Source of the DNA: Isoetes taiwanensis
Taxonomy: Eukaryota; Streptophyta; Lycopodiopsida; Isoetales; Isoetaceae
DNA: 64,000 bases
Assembly (NCBI GenBank): GCA_021234155.1
Contig: JAJEKV010000075.1
Location: 58,001 to 122,000, forward strand
Direction of reading: 5' to 3'
Notes under the pieces: generated by a model
Database searches by the model: none
The model's input: only the letters and a program-made list of their open reading frames with translations
What the model was told of the DNA's origin: nothing
Made by a program: the position numbers and the translations under genes
Part shown: positions 1 through 10,631 of the stretch, piece by piece
Position numbering within the stretch: the first letter of the stretch is position 1
How the letters are laid out: each line of letters starts with the position of its first letter

Positions 1-1516
1 CGCAGCTTCCAAGATTTTGCCTTCATTGCATAGATTAATAATGAAGTTGAGCTCGAAGAATGCAAGGTAAAGATTACACCAAGAAGGGCTGCTGGGGAAG
101 CCCATGGGTATACCCCTGATCTGTCTCCATATGGTCTTTCCCATCTCAAGAAAACAACATTTTAACAACCATGTGTTAATTCTGCAGAAGTCAGTTTGAC
201 TGATATGAGTCCATTTCTTGCCCTTAATATTAGTATGTTTCCATATTACTTCAGTTGTGCCATTATTTAATACTGCGTACCACATTCTATTGTTTTTGTG
301 TTGCTTTTTCTGACTGGACCATGCAAGGTCACAAACCCTGCTCATAACATGGCATATGCCTTGTTCACCATCAATAGGTATATTCTCAAAGCATTTTGTT
401 ATATCACATACAAAGAGATCATCTATTTTGCTAGGCAAATTTACGACTAGATCATATATGGAGCTGATTACCCATGATGCTTTAATGTCATGCTGGTTGT
501 CCCCATAATATCCTTCACATATCTCCTTGCAGATACGAGGCCACAGTTCTAAGATATTATTTAAACCAGCAGCCACTAGGGAAGATATATTTGAGAATAT
601 ACTGCAGTGAGCATTAGTGATCCAGCGGTATTCTCTTTTGTGAGCTTTATATATCCCCAACAGGTATGGTAGCTCTCTGCTCTGCAGGCTGATCTTTCCA
701 ATAAGACATTCAATATCTTTCTCCACTTGTGTGATCACTACGTCTTTTGTGAGCTGTGATTTTTCAAAATCATGACTTGTAAGCCTCTTATAGGCTTCAA
801 TTCTTATGTGAAATGGGCAAATAAAGGAGGCGTTGTTAGCAGCTTTGTCTATTCCAGCAACATAGAAGTTGTCTTTAAGCCATGTTATATTCTTAACAAC
901 TTCCTCATCTTCAATAAGGAACTTGATTTTGTTGCACCTGTTCTTGTTAATGGCTTCCATTGCCACTATCTCAGCCACCATTAAAATTTCAGCCTTACAA
1001 CAGTCAATGAGTTCCTTATCTTTATCAGAAAATGAGAATCTATGAACAGTAAAGAACTGTTCAATAGTTACTTTCAGCTCTTTCTTGAAGAGTGGAATCG
1101 TGAAAGGGTGGTCAGGAATATGGTTTAGTCCCATGCTGAACATGTTTCTTAAAGCCTTGTGATGTACTATGGTAATATCAGTTGTCCTGATATGTCCAAT
1201 CTCTTTATCAATAAACTGCTTGAGTGTAGGATTATGGCATGGGCATTTCATACTTTCATCACTTGCGAAAACCATCTTTGGTTTATAGAACATGGCTTTT
1301 AAATTGCCAATGTATCTCCATCCAAATGTTGTACTCTCAAATATCTTGGTTCCTTTATCACCAAAGTGCTTGGTGAGGACCTCCATGAAAACTTTGTTAA
1401 ATTTGATTTTCCCCACCATCTTTGAGAAGAAAGAAAAGTGTACATATTTTTTATTCAGGTTGATCTTGTTGGGTGTGAGGATCCAATCCCCATCCTCATT
1501 CATGGTCAGCATTCTC
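1..1516 (-). CDS. Reverse transcriptase exon of a Penelope/telomerase-like multi-exon gene (3' part beyond left edge)
   Basis: The minus strand is open for about 505 codons with no stop and runs off the left edge. Reverse transcriptase motifs are readable. Motif A is FVCDITKCFENIPI (about 418-376), with the first catalytic Asp. Motif B is RGIPMGFPSSPSWCNLYL (about 117-64). The YxDD motif lies beyond the edge but is seen as YIDD in the partial copy at 6.7 kb. A Cys-rich block CPCHNP followed by GHIRTTDITIVHHKALRNM precedes the RT core. RTs with an N/YIP motif A and this upstream GHI-T-D block resemble Penelope-like elements (including the Naiad/Chlamys type of green plants and protists) or rvt-type cellular RT genes, not LTR or LINE RTs. 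The exon starts after the acceptor GTCAG at 1517 and joins in phase to the exon at 1766. No GIY-YIG domain was seen. The lack of any stop suggests it is functional or recent. Confidence 0.75.
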
Positions 1517-1765
1517 CTGACCTGTTAGCATGTATTGTATCAAGATCCTAAGGATCAGAGTAAAGTAAAGTAATGCCTAAGTAGGCATTTGATCTTATCT
1601 ATGAAGTTAAATCTGGTTTTAGAACCCCCCGAGAATACAAAGCAAGTCATCACGCAGATCATTCTACAACTATATTAAAGTCTATAATCGATTCATGGAA
1701 ATTATGATTATCATTTACAGAGTGTAACAGATGTAAAACAAGTAATTTATAAGCTATGTACTTAC
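1517..1765 (-). other. Intron, 249 bases
   Basis: The donor is AA|GTAAGTAC (1765 downward) and the acceptor is GTCAG|G (1517). Removing it joins AA to G as one Lys codon and keeps both flanking open frames. The frames stop on either side if the intron is not removed. This is inference from splice signals and phase only. Confidence 0.65.
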
Positions 1766-2713
1766 TTGATCATATTGAGGTTGCATGGTGATGCCTCATA
1801 CCTCCTAGCTTCAGGATATGCGTTTGCTTTTGTTTTGTTGACAGATCGATCCCCATTGATGCTCACATCGTCAAGATCCACTATGTCTGTGTTGCAATTT
1901 TCGATAGACTTGGATGTATAAGAATCAGGCCTTTTGTACAGCTTAGGTGGCATGACTATAGAGCTTGCTGGGCTGTCAGGTTCGCTGGATCTTTTTCGAT
2001 TTCCATTGTTGCATTTGTCACCGTTGTTTTCTTGCTGCTTGCTTATCAGAAATTTCATTGGTTTGACTGTTTTTTCCAGTATCTCAGTGAGTTTGGTGGC
2101 TCCAAATTCATTGTTGAGGTCGGCATTGGGATCTTCTGCAAACCTGACTGTCATTTTGAACAGGATGTCCCTGACCTTGAGGTATCCAAGGAATGCTATG
2201 ATAGCATTTTTGAATGGCTTGGTTGCCAAAATAGAAGTGAAGAATGCAAACCTTACTGGAGTAGAGTGTTCAGGCCAGGCCTTGTCAAGATTGTTCATGA
2301 GGTACCAAATAGCATGATCTATCCAGATGATGGTATCAGGGCAGTCACCACTGTCCTTAGCTGCCTTGTCACATTTGCATTTAATGAATGGGCAGAATGT
2401 CCTCCACATTTTCTTTATGTAAAACTCATGCCTCCTTTCATCAATTCGAGCTTGGTGGCTTTTTTGGCCAATAAATATACTCTTACTGTTGCTGCATTCC
2501 AGCCCCAGGCATTTAGCAGAAAATGGTAGTGTGATCTCAAGTTTCTCAACCGTACGTATGAAGTTGTCAGCATTTTTATGGGTGTCCACCATTTCATTGT
2601 TGCTAATAGATGCCAAGCTTCTCCATGCTTCCAGACTGATAGGTGCAACTACTCCTAGATTTTTGCTTTTCCATAAAGCTTGCTGATATTGATTGCCATG
2701 TGATTCAATTTCC
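1766..2713 (-). CDS. Central exon of the RT gene, unknown domain
   Basis: An open frame of 315 codons on the minus strand between acceptor TTCTAG|GG (2714) and donor GTAAGT (1765). The product contains Cys clusters (AKCLGLECSNS and CPFIKCKCDKA), a Trp/Asp-rich stretch (TIIWIDHAIWYLMNNLDKAW), then a Lys/Arg/Ser-rich, probably disordered segment (NGNRKRSSEPDSPASS) with a likely nuclear localisation signal. I do not recognise the fold. Phases match both neighbours. By position it is the region between an N-terminal DNA-binding-like part and the RT. It could carry a nuclease or zinc-binding function, but no GIY-YIG, HNH or other endonuclease signature is visible. Confidence 0.6.
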
Positions 2714-2799
2714 CTAGAAGTCATGACAGGAAAGCGCCCACAGTTGAAGAAGTTCAACATATTAATTGGTAGTCTTTCATTTTCCACTGGTTCCTGTAC

Positions 2800-3022
2800 C
2801 ACATCATTACTAGCTTGTGGGATACCAAAGGCCGCCCTCGATCCTCGCCAAAGATGTTTATATTGAACAAACAATTGGCAAAGTTTGCATTGGGTATAAC
2901 TTTGTTCTGAACAGGGGTAGCTCTGGTCCTTTTTGCATTGTTAACAGAGGGGAAGGTGAATCTGACTCCATTTGCTCTCTCCAGTGCAGTAAGGCATTTA
3001 ACAAAGGCCTTAAGGTTTCGAC
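2800..3022 (-). CDS. Short exon of the RT gene
   Basis: A 223-base exon in a frame different from the exons on either side. It is bounded by acceptor GTGAG|GT (3023) and donor TG|GTACAG (2799). It encodes a well-composed protein segment beginning RNLKAFVKCLTALERANGV and including FANCLFNINIFGEDRGRPL. An 86-base intron (2714-2799) and a 69-base intron (3023-3091) give consistent phases, G|GT and TG|G. The donors are not ideal, so a frameshifted pseudogene remains possible, but two independent phase-consistent short introns make splicing the better reading. Confidence 0.5.
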
Positions 3023-3091
3023 CTCACGCTGGCATTGAATTGGAATCATGGATGACCTATTGTATATGCTATCAATCATGCCTTTGGGTAC

Positions 3092-3386
3092 CAACATCGA
3101 TTACGCCTTCATAAAATTTGGATACAAGTGAGAGGAATCCAGACATACCAAGATGCGTGATCACTGAATTGTTTGGTCCATTGATACAATTTTCCATGGA
3201 GATAATGTATTTATGCAGCTCAGCATTGAGTATGCAAGCTATAACAGTCTGTACTGCCATATTAGGGGCTTTGCAAGGTAATGTGCCATATCCAAGTGTT
3301 ATCAAGTGTTGGCTCCATTGTGCCTCAAAGGCTGCATCCAGATCATTGAGTTGGGGATAAGCACCTTTGGTGTTATACACACCCTC
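3092..3386 (-). CDS. Exon of the RT gene
   Basis: The minus-strand exon starts after a strong acceptor, a T-rich tract ending TTTTTTAG at 3387, and reads EGVYNTKGAYPQLNDLDAAF onward for 98 codons to a donor G|GTACCC at 3091. No known domain is recognised. The composition (Leu, Asn, Cys; helical) looks like a globular protein. It begins in phase 0, which matches the phase-0 end of the upstream exon at 4704. Confidence 0.55.
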
Positions 3387-4703
3387 CTAAAAAAGAAACA
3401 GTAAGTACTTGTATGATCATAATTTTCAACAAAACAAGATTTATAGTGAATAGAAGAAAAGGTCAGGAATACATTTTATGATCCAAACCGGTTGAACCAA
3501 TTACACCAAATCATTTGAATATATACAAAGGCGAACACGGGTAACCCAAGTTCCAACATCCAAAGCCAGTCCAGGTTAAACCTGAGACCTAGCTGAATTT
3601 ATCGGTTCCATTATTATTTTGGAGGATCATAACATGTATTCCATCCCTATCTAGTTGTACTTTAAAAGTTCAGGATGTGAAAAATAATTTTTTGAAAGCT
3701 TCATATCTCTGGCTGAACAGTATTAGACCATGTCTATTTCCTTATTTGATTATTTCTAATCCATAACTATGAATCAGATATAGCAAAACTATAAGTCAAT
3801 CTATCTTACCCTGAATATGATGCATTATTCTAGTTTTTTCCAGTCCCTTTCTCATAAATACAATAGCAAGATGCATAACTCATATTTCTGTTTTTCAAAA
3901 ATATTTTTTCATTAAAGCATAAGTATTACAGCCTGTTTATACATCATTATAAGTTCAGACTTGTAAATATAAAGAAAACGACTTATTTAACCGCATATCA
4001 TATAGAGTTCTCAAACTTTGAGCATTATATCAGACCTGTGCATTCTCCTTACATTTGGCACAATCAAAATTAGGGAAATAATACCACCTGAACATCTTAA
4101 AGATGGCTTTAGTCTGCATAAACGTGAGTTCATTTGGCCTAGCCAATACTCCATCAAAAAAAACTTTTTCTTCCATTGTTTACATACTTCAGAATGCTCC
4201 ACTTTGTCACGCTTTACAAATGCATGATGAAAAACAGAGTAGGTAGAGAAAACTCTGGTTACCTGCAGCCAAAAGACAATTATTAGCCTAATGAGGGTAA
4301 TATTGAAATAGGCTAGCAGGTAAGCAATAGAGTCTTCTGGCTTAAAAGCCCTTCAACCATATTCAGAATCAATGAGTTTAAAACAAAGCTTATGCCTGAT
4401 AGGAGTAGTAAACTTCCTGTGTAGTATATGATCCCAGAACATGATTAAAGTGCATGTTCATATAGTATGCTGCCTTGTAGAATCAGCTGATGGATGTATT
4501 CAGAAAAATGCTCTGTTTGCCAGGATCCGTGGCCCATCCAGAATCTGCTTAATATATTACATTTCCTATCCTATAAAGTTTATTTACAGCAATATATTTT
4601 AACTAGCAGTAATACACGAAATCATCTACAGAACTTTGAAGTAAGAAGTAAAACCCCCCCTTTTTTTTGTGTTTATAGAACAGAATGTATATATTTGAAA
4701 AAC
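3387..4703 (-). other. Large intron of the RT gene, 1.3 kb
   Basis: AT-rich, no open frame worth reporting on either strand. It is bounded by CAG|GTTTTT at 4703 and the T-rich acceptor TTTTTTAG at 3387. Phase 0 on both sides. The GTTTTT donor is weak, so the upstream join is the least certain in the gene model. Confidence 0.45.
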
Positions 4704-5243
4704 CTGGTTTAGAAGGATGCCCTCTCCAGCAGATTCGTCCACTTGACTTGGTAGATTGTTCACAATTTCATTTGCTTTGGGAAAAGACAGATCCAGGCTT
4801 GTGCTAGAGGTGAGGTCCTGGAAACTTTCTACCACTGGCCTTTTGCTTTGAGCAGCCCTCTTTCTGCTATATATGTCAATCCCAGCCTTTGCTGCCATTT
4901 GCTCAAGCTCAGCTTTTTTTATGGCTGCCCCATCATTTCTTCCAACAAAACTACAGTCCACACCAGCCTCCTTGAGCATCTCTAGGATGTCAAGTTTCGT
5001 GGGCTTCTTGTTGCAAGAACCTTCAGGTCTCGTCATGTTATAAGAATACAAAGGATTGCAGCAGAGATTTCTATTCTCAGACGTATTCTCTTCAAATTTC
5101 CGGGATAGAGATAAGTAGCTCAGCGCTGATGAAGGCGGATTTACCACATTGCAAAGGATTGAAACTAGGGTTAAGTATTCAAACTGAGAAAAAGTGTCAT
5201 CATACCAGCTGCGGCATCCCTGATATGCGATCTTTGCCTTCAT
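4704..5243 (-). CDS. N-terminal exon of the RT gene, SAP-like helix-loop-helix
   Basis: The minus-strand open frame can begin at an ATG at 5243 (MKAKIAYQGC) or, more plausibly, at an internal ATG near 5036 (MTRPEGSCNKKPTKLDILEM). After the second start come two helices, TKLDILEMLKEAGV and KKAELEQMAAKAGI, separated by a short loop. This is the layout of SAP domains, which bind AT-rich DNA and often occur at the N terminus of chromatin and retroelement proteins. A basic segment, YSRKRAAQSKRP, follows. The exon ends LLNQ at donor CAG|GT. SAP assignment is by pattern only. The true start and any promoter are not resolved. Confidence 0.5.
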
Positions 5244-5264
5244 GATTTCAAAGCAATCCAACAA

Positions 5265-6189
5265 TTTAAAACACCTGCCAGTACCTTCTCTTGGTTGTTG
5301 AGGCAGCGTACCCCATTCGGCGCAAGCAAGCGAGATACCGCTCCTTTTCTCAGTGAAATTAAGGTAAGCACCCCTGGCGGCTAGATCCGTATGAGCTAAA
5401 CCTATTTTGTAAGAACCCTAAAAGATATTCTACAGTAGAATCCATATGTTGGTACCATGTAATGTGGACGTATCCCATACTTGGCGTATATGCCTTAAAT
5501 ACCACTTGTGTCCCCTATGCCTAAACCACTCTAATGTATCAGAAAGATATAGTAGCTTAAGCAGTAATAATCAAATGGATTTGCCTTTATCTTGAAGTCT
5601 AAATAGTCAGCTCTTTATCACATGCGGTATATGCGTCTAAAGGTTATCCCCATATAATAAAGAAGTTAATAATAAAGGATAACCATTTCTTACCCCAAGT
5701 ATTACCTCAATTTTTCATATTAGGTCATTATTAGACTTATATCCTTCCACCATTATTGATGTTTATTCAATTATTTTTTCAAAACAAGTTTTATAATTAC
5801 ATATCACCTTAGCACTAAGGTTTGAAGATATACGTAGCCGTATTTATTGTTGCCCCCATATTGATCATGGTTTCTACATTAAAATGGCCAAGTCAACCTT
5901 TCAAATTTAGATGGCTAATCTATTAAGTCCATGGTGCTACTTTCATGCCTTTAGATAAATTCATGACATTAACTGCTAGAAATCTTATGGCTTTCAACAT
6001 TAACCTATCCAACCTATTGGATATATGTATATGTATATTTATATATATGTAAAAATTGCCTACCTCCTACCGGGAGGAGAGATAGGGCCCTGTTAAAGTA
6101 TTATAGGGAGATGAGGAGGTCCCTATATTACTTAGGGACCTACCTCACCACCTAAGAACTTATCTACTCATATCTAGAACAGAAAATTT
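5265..6189. other. Non-coding stretch upstream of the RT gene
   Basis: AT-rich sequence with no supported gene. It contains short AT-alternating runs near 6020-6050. It separates the intact RT gene from the broken copy and would hold the promoter of the minus-strand gene, but no clear TATA box can be assigned. Confidence 0.5.
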
Positions 6190-6868
6190 AGAACTGCCTC
6201 ATACCTGTATTTTCGTAATTCATTCCTCATAATGTTGATGTCATATTGTAGACCAGGAAAGTCATTATCTTTTATCGCTTTCAACAACGTCCTCCATACG
6301 TCTTTTTTATTAAATCCCTTGTTGATAAAAGTTTCAGCCAAGCCATGTAGATCTTGACCATGAAAGGATTGGTATGCGTATAAAATAAGGTATTACGCGA
6401 GACTACTATCGTTGCGGGCCATAAGGTATGGTCTGCAGACTTCTTGAGATGTACAAACTTGGCGATTGTGAAGGGTAGTTTATCCCTTTTGTCATATCTG
6501 TGTATGCGATTACCTTCCATGAGCTATGTTAAGTACCTCAATAGTCATGTTTAAGAAGTGTACTTTCCTTCCTCCGCCCAAATCATCATCTTAGCGGGGC
6601 AGTATATAGTTTCATCCTTAATTTTAAGAATATTTAGATCATAGATGCACTTGCTATTATCAACCAGTTCCTTATTGTCAAGGTTCAGATACTTCCTAAT
6701 GTGGTAGCTGTTAATTCCAATAAGATCATCAATATATCTCCTTGTGTATCTGAATGTCGCAGCTTCCAAGATTTTGCCTTCATTGCATAGATTAATAATG
6801 AAGTTGAGCTCGAAGAATGCAAGGTAAAGATTACACCAAGAAGGGCTGCTGGGGAAGCCCATGGGTAT
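6190..6868 (-). pseudogene. Broken 3' part of a second copy of the RT gene
   Basis: Minus-strand sequence starting exactly in RT motif B (PSSPSWCNLYLAFFE) and continuing to motif C, RYIDDLIGIN, with the two catalytic aspartates. It then reaches the conserved post-catalytic block YDKRDKLPFTIAKF near 6490-6450 and a C-terminal piece LHGLAETFINKGFNKKDVW in another frame (about 6355-6300). There are at least one stop (after HGR) and a frameshift around 6360-6400. Bases 6758-6868 are identical to 1-111, so this copy shows what the intact gene encodes past the window edge. The YDKRD block is characteristic of the RT group met in invertebrate Naiad-type Penelope-like elements (from memory, not searched). 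Confidence 0.75.
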
Positions 6869-7320
6869 GTTCGAGTTTTAGCATGTTCCTATGCTGCAAG
6901 TTCTTGTCGTGCCCTACATTCTAAAAGAATGTCTTGAGAATACTCTAAATTCATAGATTCTCTAAGATTCTACCAAGGTTCTCTTGGAGGTTTCGTGGAG
7001 ATTCCCTTAAATTTTATAAGATTCCCTCTAGATTAGATTTCATAGATTCTTCAAGATTCTATGACGATCCCTTAGATTCCCTTAGATCCCTTTAGATTTT
7101 ATGAGATTGCCTTAGGTTCCCTTACATATGAGATTCAAAGAGATTCTATAAAGATTCCCTTAGATACTCTAAGATTTCATCAACATTTTCTTAGATTGCC
7201 TTAGATTTTATGAAGATTCCCTTAGATCCCCTAGATTTTAAGAGACTCCCTTAGGCTTGTAAATATTTTCCTAGATTCTCTCACATTTTATGAGATTTTC
7301 TTAGATTCTGTTAGATTCTC
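6869..7320. repeat. Degenerate TTAGATTCCC tandem repeat
   Basis: A long run of variants of CTTAGATTCCCTTAGATTTTATGAGATT with a unit near 10-14 or 25-30 bases, strongly strand-asymmetric. It abuts the truncated RT copy at 6868. No coding potential. Confidence 0.7.
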
Positions 7321-7670
7321 CTGGATTCCTTTACATTCTAGAAGTTTTTAGAACATTCTAAGACTTTCTGAAACATTCTAAGACTTTCTGGAACATTCTG
7401 AGACTTTTAAAATATCCTAGAACTTTTCGGGAAGTATTTCCCTAGATTCTCTTACCTTCCATGGATTCCTACATTCTCAAACATTCTAGAACCTATTAGA
7501 ACAATTTGAAACTTTCTGGAAGAATTTTCATAGATTCCCCCCAGATTCTCTTATGTTCTAGAATTTTCTAGAATATTTTGGAACTTTCTAGAGGATTCTA
7601 GAACTTTCTAGAGCCTTCCAGAACATTCTAGAACTCTTTTGAACTAGTTAGAATGTTATACTCCATTTTA
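7321..7670. repeat. TTCTAGAA-type palindromic repeat array
   Basis: Many copies of TTCTAGAA, ATTCTAGAAC and TTTCTAGAAC in near-tandem. Alternating TTC and GAA at five-base spacing fits the heat shock element rule (nTTCn/nGAAn inverted pentamers). It continues out of the TTAGATT array, so the two may be one evolving satellite. Whether it binds heat-shock factors is unknown. Confidence 0.65.
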
Positions 7671-7730
7671 TCTTAACTGGATTGTTACCCTTAAGTACTT
7701 TGAAATATAAATTATTCATAGAATTAATGC

Positions 7731-7790
7731 TTGGTTTAGTGGTTAGAATGGGGAGCTGGGGGGTCAATGACCGTGGTTCAAATCCCCCAC
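7731..7790 (+). mobile_element. tRNA-like Pol III promoter, probable SINE head
   Basis: An A box TGGTTTAGTGG (7732-7742) and a B box GGTTCAAATCC (7775-7785) both fit consensus, 43 bases apart as in tRNA genes. The flanks do not form a convincing acceptor stem and the T stem pairs poorly, so a functional tRNA gene is unlikely. It is followed by A/T-rich sequence. A tRNA-derived SINE is the best guess. Confidence 0.5.
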
Positions 7791-7799
7791 ACAACATAA

Positions 7800-8185
7800 A
7801 AATTTTAAAAGCCTTTCCTTAAAGGATGAGCATTCAACATGGGCCGTAGGATCTTGGACCCGATCAAGGGCCGAGATCGTGCCATGTGGCAAACATCTAA
7901 AGCAATATGAGCCGTAGGATCCTAGATCGACGATCAAGATCAAGAACAACCTGGACCGTAGGATCGATTACATATAATTCCTAAAGCCATGTGCACCGTA
8001 GGATGTGTCCCAAAGCAACGTGGTAGTAGGATCTTGGGCCAAACGATCGGGGATCGGATCAACCCGACCGTGGGATCGCTTACATATAGATCTATACACA
8101 AACTCCCAAGCCGGGCCGTGAGGATACGCCCCAAAGCCACGTGAGCCGTAGGATCTCGGATCAACGGTCGGATTTAGGAGGACAA
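7800..8185. repeat. Degenerate array of CCGTAGGATC units
   Basis: About eight imperfect units contain GCCGTAGGATC or ACCGTGGGATC, often followed by a GATCAA-type segment, spaced about 35-60 bases apart. The units alternate with AAAGCCACGTG/AAAGCAACGTGG segments that contain an ACGTG core. Possibly the body of the SINE-like unit just upstream. Confidence 0.6.
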
Positions 8186-8194
8186 ACATAAGAA

Positions 8195-8226
8195 CATATA
8201 TATATCAGATATATATATATATATAA
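8195..8226. repeat. AT microsatellite
   Basis: Two runs of alternating AT separated by CAG. Confidence 0.9.
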
Positions 8227-8384
8227 GTTTTTGATTTGGGAAGGTCTTAGCTTCGAAAATAAGAAACTTGAGATCCTAGCCTTTAAAATAATCATTGGTT
8301 ACGCAGAATACTAAATCCACAACTGGTGGATTATGTTGCACAAGGATATGCAAATGCATAGGTAGGAATGAAGGAAGGATATGA

Positions 8385-10165
8385 CTACATAGGGATTTGC
8401 CACTGCCAAGATAATGTGTTGGAACATTAATACTCTGACACAAGAAAACACAGTTACCATGGGCAACTTGTTAAACAATGTTGATATTGCATTCTTTCTT
8501 GAAACATGAGACCATGAGGAATCTAGATTGCCCAAGGCTTTAAGATGGTACATTCGGTTTGGTCCTCCAGGGGTAGAGATATAAGGGATATGGCAGCACT
8601 GCTTGTTTTGTAAGAAATGAATTTGTATCTTTAGTCAGTGTTCTTTATGCAAAGGCATCTCTTCAAATCATTTGGATTGTTGTACCAGGACAATTTGGAA
8701 ACATTTATATTGCTGGGTCTTATTATCCACCTCGTGGATCTCTTGTGTATAATTCTGGTGAACTGGATAGAGATGATCCCTTTGCACAGTTGGAGCAGGA
8801 TGTTTTCTCCTTAGTGATCTGGGTGATGTTTTGTTAATGGGTGATTTTAATGGAAGGACATCTCAAAGACAAGCTACCATAATTAGTGCTGATGGGAACC
8901 CGGAATAGGTTGAAATGTTAGATGATGTTGAGCTCATAGAAACTGGTTGGAACAGACATTTGGAAGACAAAATACGTTGGCCCTCTCCCCAGGGTAATCA
9001 TGTTCTGGCTTTTTGCAGTGGTTTAAATTTGGTCATCTACAATGGGACGACCAAATTTCCAGGAACAGGAGCTCTTACATGTAGAGAAGTGAGTGTGGTA
9101 GACTATGTTTTAGCTAAGCCCTCTTTTGCACGACAAGTGGCTAGTTTTTTTATCAGGGGGGGACAATATTCAATCTGACCATGAACCTCTATTTATTGTC
9201 CTTCGTATTGTAGGCATGCCTGTCCGTGATGTTGTGGCAGAACCATCTGTTAAACCTATTATGAGATATGACAAATTTGAAAAGTATAAAGATTGTTGTG
9301 ATAAACTAGTTTCCACCATTTCACGGCCAGTTAGAGCGGAAGACTTTAGTCATGCTATTACTTAGATGGTTTTGGAGTCAGTCAATACATGTTCCATCTC
9401 AAATAGGCAACGATCAAGGCTGCCATGCAATGGTTGGTTTGACCGAGAGTGCAGGTTGCAAAGGGAGAAGTTTAAATTTGCAAAAGGGGATGTAAAAGCT
9501 CGAGTAGAAAAGAGTATATTAGGATGGTCAAGGGGAAGAAAAGAGCATATTTGTATAAGAAACATGAGCAAATGGTAAGAGAATTAATTGCTTATCTCAA
9601 AAAGTTCTAGAATAGACTGATCCTGTCTAAAAAAACAAGCACATCTATTGAGGTTGCTGTATAAAGGAGAATCTGTTGAATTGGTGGAGAACTATAAATA
9701 TCTTGGCTTAGCTGTAGACAAACGCCCAAACTAGAACTTGGCGGTTGAGCAAAAAGCGGATGGTGGGCTTAAAGCTCGTTATGCATGCAACGTAGGTGTA
9801 GGAAAGCAGATATATGGAATTTTGATATGAAGAAACAATTGTATATTGCTATAGTATTGGTTGTGTTGTATGGTTGTAAAGTTTGAGGACCTGGTTTGGC
9901 ATTGGATAGATGGAAGAAAATTGAGAAAATACAGAAAAGATTTTTTCGACCGGAACTTGGTATCAAGATGCAAATGCCTTATGATATGCTCCTAGTGAAA
10001 TGTGAAATATTTTCCCTAGACATTCATAGCCCAGTTGAACAGCTGATCTTCTATGCGAATCGTACCCATATCCAAATACTGCACCAAAGGCTATGCAGTG
10101 ATGGAGTTATGAGCCTTTCTGTGAGTAAGAATAGAAAGCACGTTCTGCTCTACTGTGCATGAGGA
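8385..10165 (+). mobile_element. LINE (non-LTR retrotransposon) remnant with internal deletion
   Basis: The endonuclease domain is readable in pieces: CWNINTL near 8430, YIAGSYYPP near 8705, MGDFNGR near 8838, SVVDYVLAKP near 9093 and SDHEPL near 9170. These are the conserved blocks of apurinic-type LINE endonucleases. A linker, CNGWFDREC (about 9428), follows. The reverse transcriptase core is missing. The frame resumes with the post-RT block ENYKYLGLAVDK near 9690 and W-KIEKIQKRFFR near 9911. There are stops and frame changes throughout. The protein would nick target DNA and copy the element's RNA, but this copy is dead. Confidence 0.8.
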
Positions 10166-10447
10166 GTTCACACTTGCCTCCAACATTTCTGAATCGCTTG
10201 AAGAACTTGGAGATGGATAGCGCCAGAATTTGAAGTGCCTTCTAACAAGCACTTTCGGCCTGGCCATCTCTTCAAGCGCAGAAATATCAAACTGATGCTG
10301 GCACAATAATCGAGGGCATGTGAGGGCCCTATCTAATGGTACAGAAGAGATATGAGATGGAATCTTGAGACAAAATCCATTATTCCATGTCTTGTCCTTG
10401 AAATCTAATGCTATGAAAAGGGCAACTAAAGTTTTCATATCACTCAA
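10091..10447 (-). CDS. Unrecognised minus-strand open frame
   Basis: An open frame of up to 118 codons overlapping the end of the LINE on the other strand. It contains a Ser-rich stretch and no recognised domain. It lies just downstream of the Myb/SANT-like pseudogene and a donor-like GTATGT (near 10630), so it could be its last exon, but nothing decisive supports this. Confidence 0.2.
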   Translation of the reverse strand: MSDMKTLVALFIALDFKDKTWNNGFCLKIPSHISSVPLDRALTCPRLLCQHQFDISALEEMARPKVLVRRHFKFWRYPSPSSSSDSEMLEASVNSSCTVEQNVLSILTHRKAHNSITA

Positions 10448-10631
10448 GCAAAATTTGGCTTATAATTGATCATAAACTTATTGGCAGTCTATTCTGTCAG
10501 ACTACAACATCTGCCAATAACAGTTAACTATAGAATATTTCCCATTCCAATGGGATGTGCATGACAAGCACATTATATTAGACAATAAAAGACAAAGGAA
10601 TAAACCATTTCTAAAAATATAAAACATACCT

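Noticed and set aside
7731-7790. Functional tRNA gene
   Set aside because: A and B boxes fit but acceptor and T stems do not pair well.
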